The notes: generated by a model from the sequence alone, not told the origin. 64,000 nucleotides of DNA from Mycolicibacterium moriokaense (GCF_003201655.1 NZ_QJJU01000012.1:62001-126000); one strand, 5' to 3'. Positions 1 to 9,566 are shown, numbered from the stretch's first letter. Translations and numbers: made by a program.

Positions 1-262
1 GCAAGACTTTAAATCAGGCCGATTCGATCAAAATGAGCGAAACCAAATGCGTTGGGGTAACCAGCCAGTTGTGGTATTTGACGCTGTCGTTTGCAGTGCA
101 GGTCCGATTGACAGCTAACCCCTGGTCTCTTAGCGTGCGGCACAGGCTTGACGACGATTGGACTGCGTGTGGGATCTGTAGACGAGTGCCGCTCGTCGGC
201 ATGCGTGTGCGCCGCTCGGCGATCGGGGTAGCTCCGGTGCCTCAGTCCTTCGGCAGTCAACC
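1..262. other. Upstream region of the mce operon, no convincing gene
   Basis: This 262-base stretch lies before the first mce-operon gene. Short open frames exist on both strands, but none has a recognisable domain, and their composition (Arg/Ser/Cys-rich on the minus strand) looks like chance. A possible 77-codon frame at 33-266 ends by overlapping the GTG of the first yrbE gene, but I see no family in it. The region contains a promoter-like element at 108-136 and a small hairpin, GACGAG-N5-CTCGTC, at 181-197. I saw no AACnnGTT core of the KstR type, so control by the cholesterol regulator that acts on mce4 is not supported. Confidence 0.5.
108..136 (+). promoter_or_regulatory. Putative sigma-A promoter of the yrbE-mce operon
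   Basis: TTGACA (108-113), a 17-base spacer and TAGCGT (131-136) match the vegetative -35/-10 layout (TANNNT -10). Transcription would begin near 143 and leave an untranslated leader of about 120 bases that includes the inverted repeat at 181-197. The assignment is by motif only. Confidence 0.5.
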
Positions 263-1027
263 GTGACGGGGACCGCCTGGTCCAAGCCCGCCTTCGCCAT
301 CGGTGATTTCGTCGTCCTCGCCGGCGAGACCTTCGCCGCGATGGTTCGCCCGCCGTTCGCGTGGCGTGAGCTTCTTGACCAGATCTGGTTCGTGGCAAGG
401 GTGTCGATCGTCCCGACGCTGGTGCTATCGATTCCCTATACGGTCCTCATCGTCTTCACGCTGAATATCGTGTTGATCGAGGTGGGCGCAGGCGACCTGT
501 CGGGCGCCGGAGCGGCGCTGGCATCGGTCACGCAGGTGGGTCCGGTGGTGACCGCGATCGTCGTGTCCGGCGCTGGCTCCACCGCTATGTGTGCTGATCT
601 GGGCGCCAGGACGATTCGCGAGGAGATCGACGCGATGAAGGTCATCGGCGTCGACCCCATCCGTGCTCTCGTGGTGCCACGGGTGGTGGCCGCGACTTTC
701 GTTGCGCTGATGCTGTATTCGGTCGTCGCTGTCGTCGGTCTTGCAGGAAGCTACTTCTTTGTTGTGTACATCCAGCACGTCACGCCCGGCGCCTTTGTCG
801 CAGGGATGACACTGCTGACAGGTCTGCCGCAGGTGGTCGTTTCATTGGTCAAGGCGCTGCTGTTCGGCCTCTCGGCGGGTCTCATCGCCTGCTACAAGGG
901 GCTGCACGTCGGCGGTGGGCCGACAGCCGTCGGCAATGCCGTCAACGAGACGGTGGTGTTCGCGTTCATGGCATTGTTCGTCATCAACATTTTGGCCACC
1001 GCGTTCGGCGTGAAGGTGGCTCCATGA
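263..1027 (+). CDS. YrbE/MlaE-family permease, first permease of an mce operon
   Basis: This 254-residue polytopic membrane protein is the MlaE-type permease of a Mce lipid transporter, which pairs with a second YrbE and with Mce substrate-binding proteins spanning the envelope. The sequence shows hydrophobic segments throughout and the permease signature around IREEIDAMKVIGVDP, the coupling loop expected to contact the shared ATPase MceG (Mkl/MlaF type), which is not encoded here. Length and sequence are close to mycobacterial YrbE4A as I remember it, but the operon class (mce1, 3, 4, 5, 7 and so on) cannot be settled by eye. The GTG start at 263 sits about 120 bases downstream of a putative promoter. 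The stop overlaps the next start by 4 bases. Confidence 0.93.
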   Translation: MTGTAWSKPAFAIGDFVVLAGETFAAMVRPPFAWRELLDQIWFVARVSIVPTLVLSIPYTVLIVFTLNIVLIEVGAGDLSGAGAALASVTQVGPVVTAIVVSGAGSTAMCADLGARTIREEIDAMKVIGVDPIRALVVPRVVAATFVALMLYSVVAVVGLAGSYFFVVYIQHVTPGAFVAGMTLLTGLPQVVVSLVKALLFGLSAGLIACYKGLHVGGGPTAVGNAVNETVVFAFMALFVINILATAFGVKVAP

Positions 1028-1875
1028 GTACTCGAGTCGAAAAGGACTTCGCGCCGTTCAGCGCGGCGCGCAGTGGCGTAGTCGACGCGACCCGCAGGGT
1101 TGGTGAGCAGGCGGCCTTTGTCGGCAAATCGCTCGCGAACACCCCCGATGCCGTCCGGCGCTATCCGGGCGAGGTGCTGCGGCTGATCGCGGGCATGGGT
1201 ATGGGCACAGGAGCGCTTGCAATCATCGGCGGCACGGTGGCGATCATCGGCTTCCTCACGCTGTGCACAGGCGCGCTGATCGCCGCGCAGGGGTACAACA
1301 CGCTCTCCAACGTCGGGATCGAAGCGCTCACCGGCTTCCTCGGGGCGTTTCTGAATGTGCGGTTCATCGCACCGGCGACCGCTGGCGTGGCCCTTGCCGC
1401 GACCATCGGTGCAGGCGCCACCGCGCAGCTCGGCGCCATGCGCATCAACGAGGAGATCGACGCCCTCGAGGTGATGGGTATCCGGCCGATCACCTACCTA
1501 GCTTCCACACGCATCGTGGCGGGAGTGGTGGCGGTCATCCCGATCTACACCGTCTCAGTCTTGATGTCCTTTCTGGCGACCCGGTTCGGCACGACGATCG
1601 TCTACGGACAGTCGCGGGGCGTCTACGACCACTACTTCACGACGTTCCTTCAGCCGACCGACCTGTTGTGGTCCTTCATTGAGGCGCTGTCGATGGCGGC
1701 CGCCGTGATGGCGGTGCACACCTACTACGGATATACGGCGACGGGCGGTCCGGCAGGCGTCGGCGAGGCCGTCGGCCGTGCGGTGCGCACGTCGATCACC
1801 GCGGGAGTCTTCATCCTTTTGACCATCACGCTGTCTGTGTACGGACAGTCCGGCAATTTCCACTTGTCGGGGTGA
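1024..1875 (+). CDS. YrbE/MlaE-family permease, second permease of the mce operon
   Basis: This is the partner permease (283 residues). A hydrophilic N-terminal tail of about 50 residues precedes several membrane segments, and the coupling-loop signature INEEIDALEVMGIRP is present. Two YrbE proteins plus a MceG ATPase form the inner-membrane engine of Mce importers of fatty acids, sterols or other lipids. The ATG start overlaps the upstream stop (ATGA, 1024-1027) and the stop overlaps the next start (GTGA, 1872-1875), so translation is probably coupled. No missing motif or truncation is visible. Confidence 0.93.
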   Translation: MSTRVEKDFAPFSAARSGVVDATRRVGEQAAFVGKSLANTPDAVRRYPGEVLRLIAGMGMGTGALAIIGGTVAIIGFLTLCTGALIAAQGYNTLSNVGIEALTGFLGAFLNVRFIAPATAGVALAATIGAGATAQLGAMRINEEIDALEVMGIRPITYLASTRIVAGVVAVIPIYTVSVLMSFLATRFGTTIVYGQSRGVYDHYFTTFLQPTDLLWSFIEALSMAAAVMAVHTYYGYTATGGPAGVGEAVGRAVRTSITAGVFILLTITLSVYGQSGNFHLSG

Positions 1876-3257
1876 TGGGAATGGCCATCGAGGGAACCAA
1901 CTCGTCCCGACGCGACAGGATCGACCCCATTTGGTGGGCGCCGGTGCTACTTCTTGTCATCGTGGCGTTGTCCACGCTGACGGTCTTGCTGTTCAACGGA
2001 ACACTGCGCAAGACCGTTCCACTCACGTTGGTCTCCGACAGGGCCGGTCTGGTCATGGAGAACGGCGCGAAGGTGAAGTTGCGCGGCGTCCAGGTTGGCG
2101 AGGTCACGACCATAGGCGCCGACACTGTGGCCGGGAACAATCTGTCCAAGCTGAATCTGAAGATGGACCCTGGGCCTTTCCAGTACCTGCCGAGCAATGT
2201 CGAGGCGGAGATCAAGTCGAGCACCGCGTTTGGCGCCAAGTACGTCGATCTCATCGTGCCCGACGATCCGAGTTCGAAGCCGTTGGCGCCGGGAGCGGTG
2301 CTGCACTCCCGCAACGTGACCGTCGAGGTCAACACCGTGTTCGAGAACCTGCAGTCGGTCGTCCACTCCGTCGACCCCGTCAAGCTGAACGCGGTGTTGT
2401 CCGCGATCGCCGAATCGGTGCGCGGCAAGGGCGAGCGCATTGGTCAGGCCATCACCGATTCGAACAACGTGCTGCTCACCGTCAATCCGAGGATGCCGAC
2501 GGTTCGGCAGGAATGGCAGCTGTTCGGCAAGACCGCCGAAGCGTATTCGAATGCAGCGCAAGACATCCTGTCGATCTTTGACTCGTTCTCTACGACAAGC
2601 GCGACGATCACCACTCACGCCAAGTCACTCGATGCGCTGCTGCTTTCTGCGGTCGGCTTCTCCCAATCGGGTATCAACACGATCGGTGGAAACCAGACGA
2701 ACCTGGTGCGGGCGATCAACATTCTCGATCCGACGACAGCCCTGTTCATGAAGTACTCGCCGACCTACAAGTGCCTGTTCCAGGGTGCCCAGTGGTTCCT
2801 GGATCATGGCGGCCGAGATGCATTGGGCGGCAATGGAAAATCAGTGATCATGGATGCCGGCTTGCTGATGGGCGACGATCCCTACCGCTATCCGGACAAC
2901 CTCCCGATCGTCAACGCTACGGGCGGGCCCGGTGGCAAGCCGAGTTGCGGCTCGCTGCCCGACGTCAGCAAGAACTTCCCGGTGAAGTACCTAGTCACCG
3001 ACACCGGGTTCGGCACTGGCCTCGATATCCGGCCCAATCCGGGCATCGGCTTCCCAGGCATTGCCAACTACTTCCCTGTCACCAAGGCAAATCCGGAGCC
3101 GCCAAGGATCCGGTACCCCGGCGGCCCCGCGCCCGGCCCGTACCCCGCCTACCCCGGTGCACCGGCGTACGGCGCACCGGAATACGGGCCTGACGGAACA
3201 CCGCTCTACCCACCGCCGCCTGGCGCGCCGCCGCCGCCGCCGGAGGGGCAGCCATGA
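1872..3257 (+). CDS. Mce family protein, A position (MceA-like)
   Basis: This 461-residue Mce protein occupies the A position. It has one N-terminal transmembrane segment at about residues 21-41, an MlaD/Mce beta-barrel domain at about 45-125 (LRGVQVGEV core), a long helical Mce C-terminal region, and a Pro/Gly/Tyr-rich tail over the last 60 residues or so. Mce A-F proteins assemble into a hetero-hexameric tube that carries lipid across the periplasm. The GTG at 1872 overlaps the previous stop; an ATG follows immediately at 1875 and could be used instead. The proline-rich tail is typical of mycobacterial Mce proteins and probably faces the cell wall. Confidence 0.92.
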   Translation: MMGMAIEGTNSSRRDRIDPIWWAPVLLLVIVALSTLTVLLFNGTLRKTVPLTLVSDRAGLVMENGAKVKLRGVQVGEVTTIGADTVAGNNLSKLNLKMDPGPFQYLPSNVEAEIKSSTAFGAKYVDLIVPDDPSSKPLAPGAVLHSRNVTVEVNTVFENLQSVVHSVDPVKLNAVLSAIAESVRGKGERIGQAITDSNNVLLTVNPRMPTVRQEWQLFGKTAEAYSNAAQDILSIFDSFSTTSATITTHAKSLDALLLSAVGFSQSGINTIGGNQTNLVRAINILDPTTALFMKYSPTYKCLFQGAQWFLDHGGRDALGGNGKSVIMDAGLLMGDDPYRYPDNLPIVNATGGPGGKPSCGSLPDVSKNFPVKYLVTDTGFGTGLDIRPNPGIGFPGIANYFPVTKANPEPPRIRYPGGPAPGPYPAYPGAPAYGAPEYGPDGTPLYPPPPGAPPPPPEGQP

Positions 3258-4282
3258 GAAAAAGGACACTCCGCAACGCCATACGCGTGGCGTTGTTCAT
3301 CGTGCTGTGCTTGATCTCCATGTTCGTTCTGGTGACGGTGTTCGGCCAATTTCGATTCGACTCGCGTGCCTCTTACAGCGCGGTGTTCACGAATGTGTCA
3401 GGCCTCAAGGGTGGGAACTTCGTCCGGATCGCCGGTGTCGAGGTCGGCAAGGTCAAGGACCTGACCTTGCACAAGGACGGCACCGTCACAGTCGACTTCG
3501 CGATCGACAAGAACCTGACGCTCACAGAGGGCACCAAGGCGGCGGTGCGCTATGAGAACCTCATCGGTGACCGCTACCTATCCCTCGAAGATGGGCCGGG
3601 GTCGGTGCGGAAACTTCAACCGGGACAGACGATTCCGCTGGCACGGACTTCGCCCGCGCTTGACGTCGATGCCCTTATCGGCGGCTTTCGCCCACTCTTT
3701 CGCGCGTTGGATCCCGACCAGGTGAACGCGCTGACCGGGCAACTATTGCAGGTGTTCCAGGGGCAGGGGGGCACCATCTCGTCGGTGTTGTCCCAGACCT
3801 CCGCACTGACTTCGACACTCGCAGGCCGCGACGAGCTCATCGGCCAAGTCATCACGAACCTCGACACTGTGCTCGGCACCTTCGGCGCACGAGACGATCA
3901 GTTCTCCGAAGGCTTGGACAAGCTGTCACAGCTCGTGCAGGGACTGGCGGAGCGCAAGAGCGACATTGCGACAGGCACGGCGTACATCAACGCCGCGGCG
4001 GGATCCGTTGCCGACCTCTTGACGGCCGCGCGCCAACCGATCAAAGACACTGTCCAGCAGACCGACCGATTCGCCGGCCAGATCATGGCCGATCACGACT
4101 ACGTCGACGACTTGGTCAGGACGCTGCCTGACGCCTACCAGGTGCTGGCCCGCAACGGCCTATACGGCGACTACTTCGGCTTCTATCTCTGCGACGCGAT
4201 TCTCAAAGTCAACGGTAAAGGCGGCCAGCCCGTGTTCGTCAAACTCGCCGGCCAAGACTCGGGACGGTGCACACCGAAATGA
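3254..4282 (+). CDS. Mce family protein, B position (MceB-like)
   Basis: This is the B subunit of the Mce complex, 342 residues. A short basic N-terminus is followed by a transmembrane helix at about residues 9-29 and an MlaD domain at about 38-112 containing the IAGVEVGKVKDL strand-turn typical of the family. The remaining 220 residues are mainly helical, with a cysteine pair near the C-terminus. It is among the shortest subunits and lacks the proline-rich tail of A, C, D and F, as is usual for MceB. The ATGA overlap with mceA (3254-3257) and with the next gene indicates one polycistronic message. Confidence 0.92.
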   Translation: MRKRTLRNAIRVALFIVLCLISMFVLVTVFGQFRFDSRASYSAVFTNVSGLKGGNFVRIAGVEVGKVKDLTLHKDGTVTVDFAIDKNLTLTEGTKAAVRYENLIGDRYLSLEDGPGSVRKLQPGQTIPLARTSPALDVDALIGGFRPLFRALDPDQVNALTGQLLQVFQGQGGTISSVLSQTSALTSTLAGRDELIGQVITNLDTVLGTFGARDDQFSEGLDKLSQLVQGLAERKSDIATGTAYINAAAGSVADLLTAARQPIKDTVQQTDRFAGQIMADHDYVDDLVRTLPDAYQVLARNGLYGDYFGFYLCDAILKVNGKGGQPVFVKLAGQDSGRCTPK

Positions 4283-5646
4283 CGCGATTCACCTGGAAAG
4301 CACTGAAGCGACCAACAATCAAACCCTTGGGAGAGCGTAACCGGGTGGCCGTCGGTGCGGTGGGCACCCTCATCCTGATCGCCTTGGTGATCGCCGTCTT
4401 CTCCTACGACAAGATTCCCTTCATCAAAGGCACCTCCGATTACTCCGCCTACTTCACCGAAGCCGGTGGCATCAAGCCCGGCAGTGACGTCCGCGTGTCG
4501 GGCCTCGGCGTCGGCAGGGTCTCCGACATCCGGTTACAGGGGACAAAGGTGCTCGTGGACTTCACGGTTCGCGACGGCGTCGAACTGGGTGACAGGACAG
4601 AAGCCGCGATCAAGACCGAAACTGTGCTCGGCACCAAGTTCCTGGAACTGACTCCACGCGGCGACGGCAACCTCACCGGCACCATTCCGATCGAACGGAC
4701 CAAGTCTCCTTACGACCTCCCAGACGCATTGGGCGATCTCACCACCACCATCAGCGCTTTGGACACCACACAGTTGTCCTCTGCGCTCACGACGTTGGCG
4801 AACACATTCAAGGACACCCCGCCCGACCTGAAAATCGCGCTGGAAGGCGTGGCCAGGTTCTCCGACACACTCAACACCCGCGACGCACAACTGCGCAACT
4901 TGCTGGCCAACGCGAACAAGGTCACCGCGGTGCTGGCCAAACGCAGTGATCAGATTGCCAGCCTCGTCGTCAACACCAATGCCCTGCTGGCCGAGCTTCT
5001 GTCGCAACGCAATTCCGTCGACGCTCTGTTCAACAACCTCACCGCCGTGTCACGCCAGATATCCGGCCTCGTCAACGACAATCGAACGCAGCTCAAACCG
5101 GCCGTCGACAAACTCAACGGCGTGCTGGGGATCCTGGACAACCGCAAGAAGGAACTGCAGCGCACGCTGTATCTGCTTCGGCGGTATGCGATGTCATTCG
5201 GTGAGGTGCTTGGCGCGGGACCGTTCTTCAAGGCCTCACTGGTCAACCTCGCGCCTGGCCAGTTCGCCCAGCCGTTCATCGACTCCGCGTTCTCCGATCT
5301 CGGTATCGACCCCAATGTGCTGCTGCCGTCGCAACTGGTCGACCCGGGCGTGGGCCAGCCCGGCACCCCGGCACTGCCGGTGCCCTATCCACGCACCGGA
5401 CAGGGCGGAGATCCGAATTTGACCCTGCCCGATGCCATTACGGGTAAACCCGGCGATCAGGGATGCGGTCCGCCTGGTGTGCCGCTGCCCGGCCCCACTG
5501 GCTGCTATCCGTACCGTGAGCCGCTGCCTGCGCCTCCGCCAGGTGGGCCTCCACCAGGGCCGCCCGCGTTGGGGCCCGCACCCGGCGAGCTGCCGCCGCC
5601 GACCGTCGGGCCACCGGTCCCTCAGCCCGCGGGCGGGGGGCAGTGA
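4279..5646 (+). CDS. Mce family protein, C position (MceC-like)
   Basis: This is the C subunit, 455 residues from the ATG at 4279, with a TM helix at about 22-42, an MlaD domain at about 51-125 (VSGLGVGRV), a long coiled helical region, and a strongly proline-rich final 100 residues. I chose ATG 4279 because it forms the same ATGA stop/start overlap as its neighbours; an in-frame GTG at 4267 would add four residues. The Pro-rich tail is encoded by GC-rich repetitive codons and explains the long antisense open frames over it. Substrate class is unknown. Confidence 0.91.
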   Translation: MTRFTWKALKRPTIKPLGERNRVAVGAVGTLILIALVIAVFSYDKIPFIKGTSDYSAYFTEAGGIKPGSDVRVSGLGVGRVSDIRLQGTKVLVDFTVRDGVELGDRTEAAIKTETVLGTKFLELTPRGDGNLTGTIPIERTKSPYDLPDALGDLTTTISALDTTQLSSALTTLANTFKDTPPDLKIALEGVARFSDTLNTRDAQLRNLLANANKVTAVLAKRSDQIASLVVNTNALLAELLSQRNSVDALFNNLTAVSRQISGLVNDNRTQLKPAVDKLNGVLGILDNRKKELQRTLYLLRRYAMSFGEVLGAGPFFKASLVNLAPGQFAQPFIDSAFSDLGIDPNVLLPSQLVDPGVGQPGTPALPVPYPRTGQGGDPNLTLPDAITGKPGDQGCGPPGVPLPGPTGCYPYREPLPAPPPGGPPPGPPALGPAPGELPPPTVGPPVPQPAGGGQ

Positions 5647-6992
5647 CGGTGACCAAACGTGCAGCGCGAATCGCTATCGGGACAACCCTTGTCGTGGTCC
5701 TGGCCGTAGCCCTAACGGTCGTCGGCACACCGTGGTGGAAGGGCATCGCCAGAAATACCTACACCGCGTACTTCGCCAACACCAACGGCCTCTATACCGG
5801 TGACGAGGTGCGTATCCTCGGCGTCGCTGTTGGAACTGTTGAAGCGATCGACCCTCAGCCGAACGCCGCCAAGGTCACGTTCTCGGTCGACAGCCAATAT
5901 CCGGTGCCTGCCGACGCCCAGGCGGCGATCCTGTCGCCGTCACTCGTGTCGGCAAGGGCGATCCAGCTTGTGCCCGCGTACTCCAGTGGCCCGAAACTGG
6001 CTGACGGCGCGACGATTCCGAAGGAACGCACGGCGGTCCCCGTGGAGTGGGACGACCTGCGCGCACAGCTGGCGAAGCTCACCGACTCCCTACAGCCCAC
6101 CACCCCCGGCGGGCCAAGCGCGGTTGGCGAGTTGATCAACAGCACCGCGGCGAACCTGCGCGGCGAGGGCGATACCGCGCGGGAAACGGTCATCAAGCTC
6201 TCCAAAGCGGTTTCGGCGCTCGGCGACCACAGCACCGACATCTTCAGCACTGTGTGGAACCTGCAGGTGCTGGTGTCGGCGCTGTCTTCCAGCAGCGATC
6301 TGCTTGCCGCGTTCAATACGAACCTGGCCGAGATCACTACTATGTTGTCCAACTCGCCCAACGAGGTGGCCAATGCGGCGCAGGGTCTCGACGGCGCGGT
6401 GAAAGATCTGCGCGGCTTCGTCGCCGAGAACCGGGAGGGCCTTGGCATCACCTTCGATCACCTCAACGCGATCACCACGGCGTTGAACGACAGCAAGGGT
6501 GACGTCAAGCAGGTCCTTCATATCGCGCCGACGGTGTTTCAGAATTTCATGAACATCTACCAGCCGGCCCAGAGCGCGGTCACCGGCATTCTGGCTCCGG
6601 TCAACTTCGCAAACACTGTCCAGTTCATCTGCAGCGCAATCCAGGCGGCATCGCGGGAGAATTGGGAGCAATCGTCGAGGCTGTGTGTCCAGTATCTTGC
6701 GCCGATCATCAAGAACCGCCAGTACAACTTCCCGCCGCTGGGTATCAACCCCTTCGCGGGAGCATCGGCGCGCCCCAACGAGATCACCTACAGCGAGGAC
6801 CGGCTGAATCCGCACCTGCCGCCGCTGGCGCCTCCGAATGCCCCTGCGGGGCTGAATGATCCGGCAGAACCACTGGCGGCAGAAGCGGCAATCGGAGATC
6901 TCCCGCCGGAGGCAATGTCCACCGACCCCAGCCAAGGACTCCAGGGCCTGATGGTTCCGCCCGCGCCGGCGCCTTCGGGAGGCACCCCGTGA
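5643..6992 (+). CDS. Mce family protein, D position (MceD-like)
   Basis: This is the D subunit, 449 residues, with a TM helix at about residues 7-28, an MlaD domain at about 37-110 (ILGVAVGTVEAID), a helical Mce region and a Pro/Ala-rich C-terminal 70 residues. The GTG start overlaps the mceC stop (GTGA), and its own stop overlaps the mceE start in the same way. It contributes one of six MlaD rings to the predicted periplasmic tunnel. Nothing indicates disruption. Confidence 0.91.
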   Translation: MTVTKRAARIAIGTTLVVVLAVALTVVGTPWWKGIARNTYTAYFANTNGLYTGDEVRILGVAVGTVEAIDPQPNAAKVTFSVDSQYPVPADAQAAILSPSLVSARAIQLVPAYSSGPKLADGATIPKERTAVPVEWDDLRAQLAKLTDSLQPTTPGGPSAVGELINSTAANLRGEGDTARETVIKLSKAVSALGDHSTDIFSTVWNLQVLVSALSSSSDLLAAFNTNLAEITTMLSNSPNEVANAAQGLDGAVKDLRGFVAENREGLGITFDHLNAITTALNDSKGDVKQVLHIAPTVFQNFMNIYQPAQSAVTGILAPVNFANTVQFICSAIQAASRENWEQSSRLCVQYLAPIIKNRQYNFPPLGINPFAGASARPNEITYSEDRLNPHLPPLAPPNAPAGLNDPAEPLAAEAAIGDLPPEAMSTDPSQGLQGLMVPPAPAPSGGTP

Positions 6993-8110
6993 GGCGCGTG
7001 CTGGCGGCGGCGCTCATCTTCGCGTGCATCTTCGCGATCCCAGGCTGTGAGTGGCGCGGCCTCAACTCGTTGCGGTTGCCTGGAACTGAAGGCGCTGGCG
7101 ACGGTTCGTACACGATTCAGGCTCAGTTGCCCGATGTTGTTGTCATTCAGCAGAACACTCGGGTGCGCGTCGCCGACGTCAACGTCGGCAACGTCACCAA
7201 GATCGAGGTGCAGGACTGGCATGCCCTTGTGACTATGCGCATCAACGGCGATGTCCATCTGCCTGCCAACAGCACCGCCAAGGTCGGGCAGACCAGCCTC
7301 TTGGGGTCCATGCATATCGAACTGGCCCCACCCACCGACGAGCCGCCGAGGGGTGAACTCAAAGACGGTTCGGTTATTCCTCTTTCGTCCGCGTCCACGT
7401 ATCCGACCACCGAGCAGACGTTGGCATCGGTGTCGATCCTGCTCAACGGTGGCGGCCTTGGCCAGCTCCAAGAGATCACCCAGTCGTTCGCCAAGGCAAT
7501 GGCCGGTCGAGAGAATGACCTCCGCAGCCTGCTAAACCAGTTGGACACCTTCATATCTGCGCTGAACGACCAGACCGACGACATCATCGCCGCCACCGAG
7601 CATCTCAACTCGCTGGCCGGACAGGTGGCGGCAAAGAATCAGACGGTTGACAAGGCGCTCACGACGATCCCGCAGGCGTTGGCCGTGCTGTCGGATTCGC
7701 GCAATACGATTGCGGACGCAGTCGACGCGCTTGGCAAGTTCAGCGCCATCGCCACGTCGACGGTCAACCAGACTAGAGAGTCGTTCGTCAACAACTTCCG
7801 CAACATCGCCCCAGTGCTGAGGGAACTAGCCAACGCCGGGCCCGCTCTCACCAAGGGGCTGGACTTTCTTTCGACGTATCCGTGGGTGAAGAGCACGCTT
7901 GCCAACTGGTTCCGTGGTGACTTCGCCAACATCACTCTCGTCATCGACCTGACGTTGAGCCGGATCGACAGCAGTTTGTTCACCGGGACGAGGTGGGAGG
8001 GCAACCTCACAGAACTGGAACTGCAGTGGGGCCGCACGATCGGCCAGATGCCGAGCCCGTATACGGCGGGCAACCCGCTGATCGCCCCCTATCACTGGGG
8101 GGGTTACTAG
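6989..8110 (+). CDS. Mce family lipoprotein, E position (MceE/LprK-like)
   Basis: This is the E subunit, 373 residues and the only lipoprotein of the set. The leader ends in the lipobox IPGC with the acylated cysteine at residue 20, so the mature protein should be anchored by a diacylglyceryl-cysteine rather than a TM helix. The MlaD domain lies at about 38-115 (VADVNVGNVTKIE), followed by the helical Mce region. Mycobacterial E subunits (LprK to LprN) are lipoproteins in the same operon position, which supports the assignment. It overlaps mceD by 4 bases; the next gene begins after a 1-base gap, the only non-overlapping junction in the operon. Confidence 0.93.
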   Translation: MRRVLAAALIFACIFAIPGCEWRGLNSLRLPGTEGAGDGSYTIQAQLPDVVVIQQNTRVRVADVNVGNVTKIEVQDWHALVTMRINGDVHLPANSTAKVGQTSLLGSMHIELAPPTDEPPRGELKDGSVIPLSSASTYPTTEQTLASVSILLNGGGLGQLQEITQSFAKAMAGRENDLRSLLNQLDTFISALNDQTDDIIAATEHLNSLAGQVAAKNQTVDKALTTIPQALAVLSDSRNTIADAVDALGKFSAIATSTVNQTRESFVNNFRNIAPVLRELANAGPALTKGLDFLSTYPWVKSTLANWFRGDFANITLVIDLTLSRIDSSLFTGTRWEGNLTELELQWGRTIGQMPSPYTAGNPLIAPYHWGGY

Positions 8111-8111
8111 C

Positions 8112-9566
8112 ATGCTGCGCTTGCCCCGTCAGGTGTGGACACAGTTGGTGATCCTGGCGGCGATCACCACTATCGCCATCGGCGTGATGGCGTTCGGCTT
8201 CGTGAATGTGCCCGCGTTGATCGGGATCGGGCGATACACGGTGACAGTCGACCTTCCCGCGACTGGAGGCTTGTATCCGACGTCGGTCGTCACCTATCGC
8301 GGCACCGAGATCGGCAGAGTCAAATCCGTTGATGTCACCCGCGACGGTGTGCGCGCCGTTCTGACACTCAACTCGGCCACCGCGGTGCCATCCGATGTGA
8401 GGGCAGCGGTACACAGCCGCTCCGCCGTCGGCGAGCAGTTCCTTGAATTGACACCTCAAACGGATGCGACGGTCGACGCCGCGCACAAGCTACACGACGG
8501 CGATGTCATTCCGGTTGGCAAGTCGCAGGTTCCCCCCGATATCGGAAGTCTGCTCGATGCCACCAACACAGCGCTGCAAGCGATCCCGCAAGACAATCTG
8601 CGCATCGTCATCGACGAGGCCAACAAGGCTGTCGGCGGCCTTGGGCCGGAACTGTCACGAATTGTCGACGGTTCGACGTCGTTGGCGATCGAGGCAGGCA
8701 AGTCGCGCGAGCAGATCGGGCAGCTGATCGACCAGTCTCCACCTGTCCTCAATTCCCAAGTGCAGACGGCAGATTCGATCGCGACTTGGGCGCAACGAAC
8801 AGCCGCGATCACCGGTCAGCTCAAGGCGCAGGACACGGCCTTCGCGGATCTCCTCGACCAGGGAGGCCCTGCGCTGGAAGAAGGCAGAGGGCTGTTTGAT
8901 CGGGTCGCCCCCGCGTTGCCGGTGCTGCTCGCCAATCTGGCGAGTCTCGGCGATATAGCGGTGACTTACCGCAATGATCTCGAGCAGCTGCTGGTCCTCT
9001 TCCCTCAGGGGACCGCCGTCATGTCGGCGATCGCCGTAGCGGATTCCGGTGTCAAACAGGCCTATCGTGGTATCTACCTCGACTTCAACCTCAACCTCAA
9101 CCTGCCGCCGCCATGCAACACCGGATTCCTGCCGGTGCGGCAGCAGCGGTCGCCAAGCGATCAGGACTATCCCGAGCGGCCAGCCGGTGAGTTGTACTGC
9201 CGGGTTCCGCAGGATTCGGACCTCAATGTCCGTGGCGTGCGCAATATTCCGTGCGAGGCCAAGCCGGGAAAGCGGTCACCGACGGTCGAGTTGTGCGAAA
9301 GCGACGAACAGTACGTCCCGCTCAACGACGGCTACAACTGGAAAGGCGACCCCAACGCGACGCTGTCCGGTCAGGGCGTGCCGCAGTATGCGCCGGGCAC
9401 CGATCCGCGGCTGCCGCCGCCGAGTGTGGCACCAGTCGCCGCCGTGCCCTACGACCCGGCCACCGGCGACTACATCGGCCCGGATGGTAAGCGGTACACC
9501 CAGGCCGACCTGGCACACCCGCAGAACCAGACGTGGCAGTCGATGCTGGTGCCGCCGGCGCCCTAG
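8112..9566 (+). CDS. Mce family protein, F position (MceF-like)
   Basis: This is the last subunit, 484 residues, with a TM helix at about residues 12-32, an MlaD domain at about 39-113 (YRGTEIGRVKSVDV), a long helical region, and a C-terminal tail with Pro-rich and Tyr-Gly-Pro segments ending in LVPPAP. The tail carries the DP-TG-IGPDG-Y type motif common at the ends of MceA/MceF proteins. The gene is convergent with an NTF2-like gene and shares 4 bases with it. No mce-associated (mas/mam) genes follow, unlike mce1 and mce4, so the operon is a minimal eight-gene version. Confidence 0.92.
   Translation: MLRLPRQVWTQLVILAAITTIAIGVMAFGFVNVPALIGIGRYTVTVDLPATGGLYPTSVVTYRGTEIGRVKSVDVTRDGVRAVLTLNSATAVPSDVRAAVHSRSAVGEQFLELTPQTDATVDAAHKLHDGDVIPVGKSQVPPDIGSLLDATNTALQAIPQDNLRIVIDEANKAVGGLGPELSRIVDGSTSLAIEAGKSREQIGQLIDQSPPVLNSQVQTADSIATWAQRTAAITGQLKAQDTAFADLLDQGGPALEEGRGLFDRVAPALPVLLANLASLGDIAVTYRNDLEQLLVLFPQGTAVMSAIAVADSGVKQAYRGIYLDFNLNLNLPPPCNTGFLPVRQQRSPSDQDYPERPAGELYCRVPQDSDLNVRGVRNIPCEAKPGKRSPTVELCESDEQYVPLNDGYNWKGDPNATLSGQGVPQYAPGTDPRLPPPSVAPVAAVPYDPATGDYIGPDGKRYTQADLAHPQNQTWQSMLVPPAP

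Noticed and set aside
1..262. KstR operator for the mce operon
   Set aside because: No AACnnGTT core was found, so mce4-type cholesterol regulation is not supported.
33..266. A 77-codon open frame ending on the first yrbE start
   Set aside because: No domain, no ribosome binding site, and its stop overlap with the next start is shared by chance frames. It lies across the putative promoter at 108-136.
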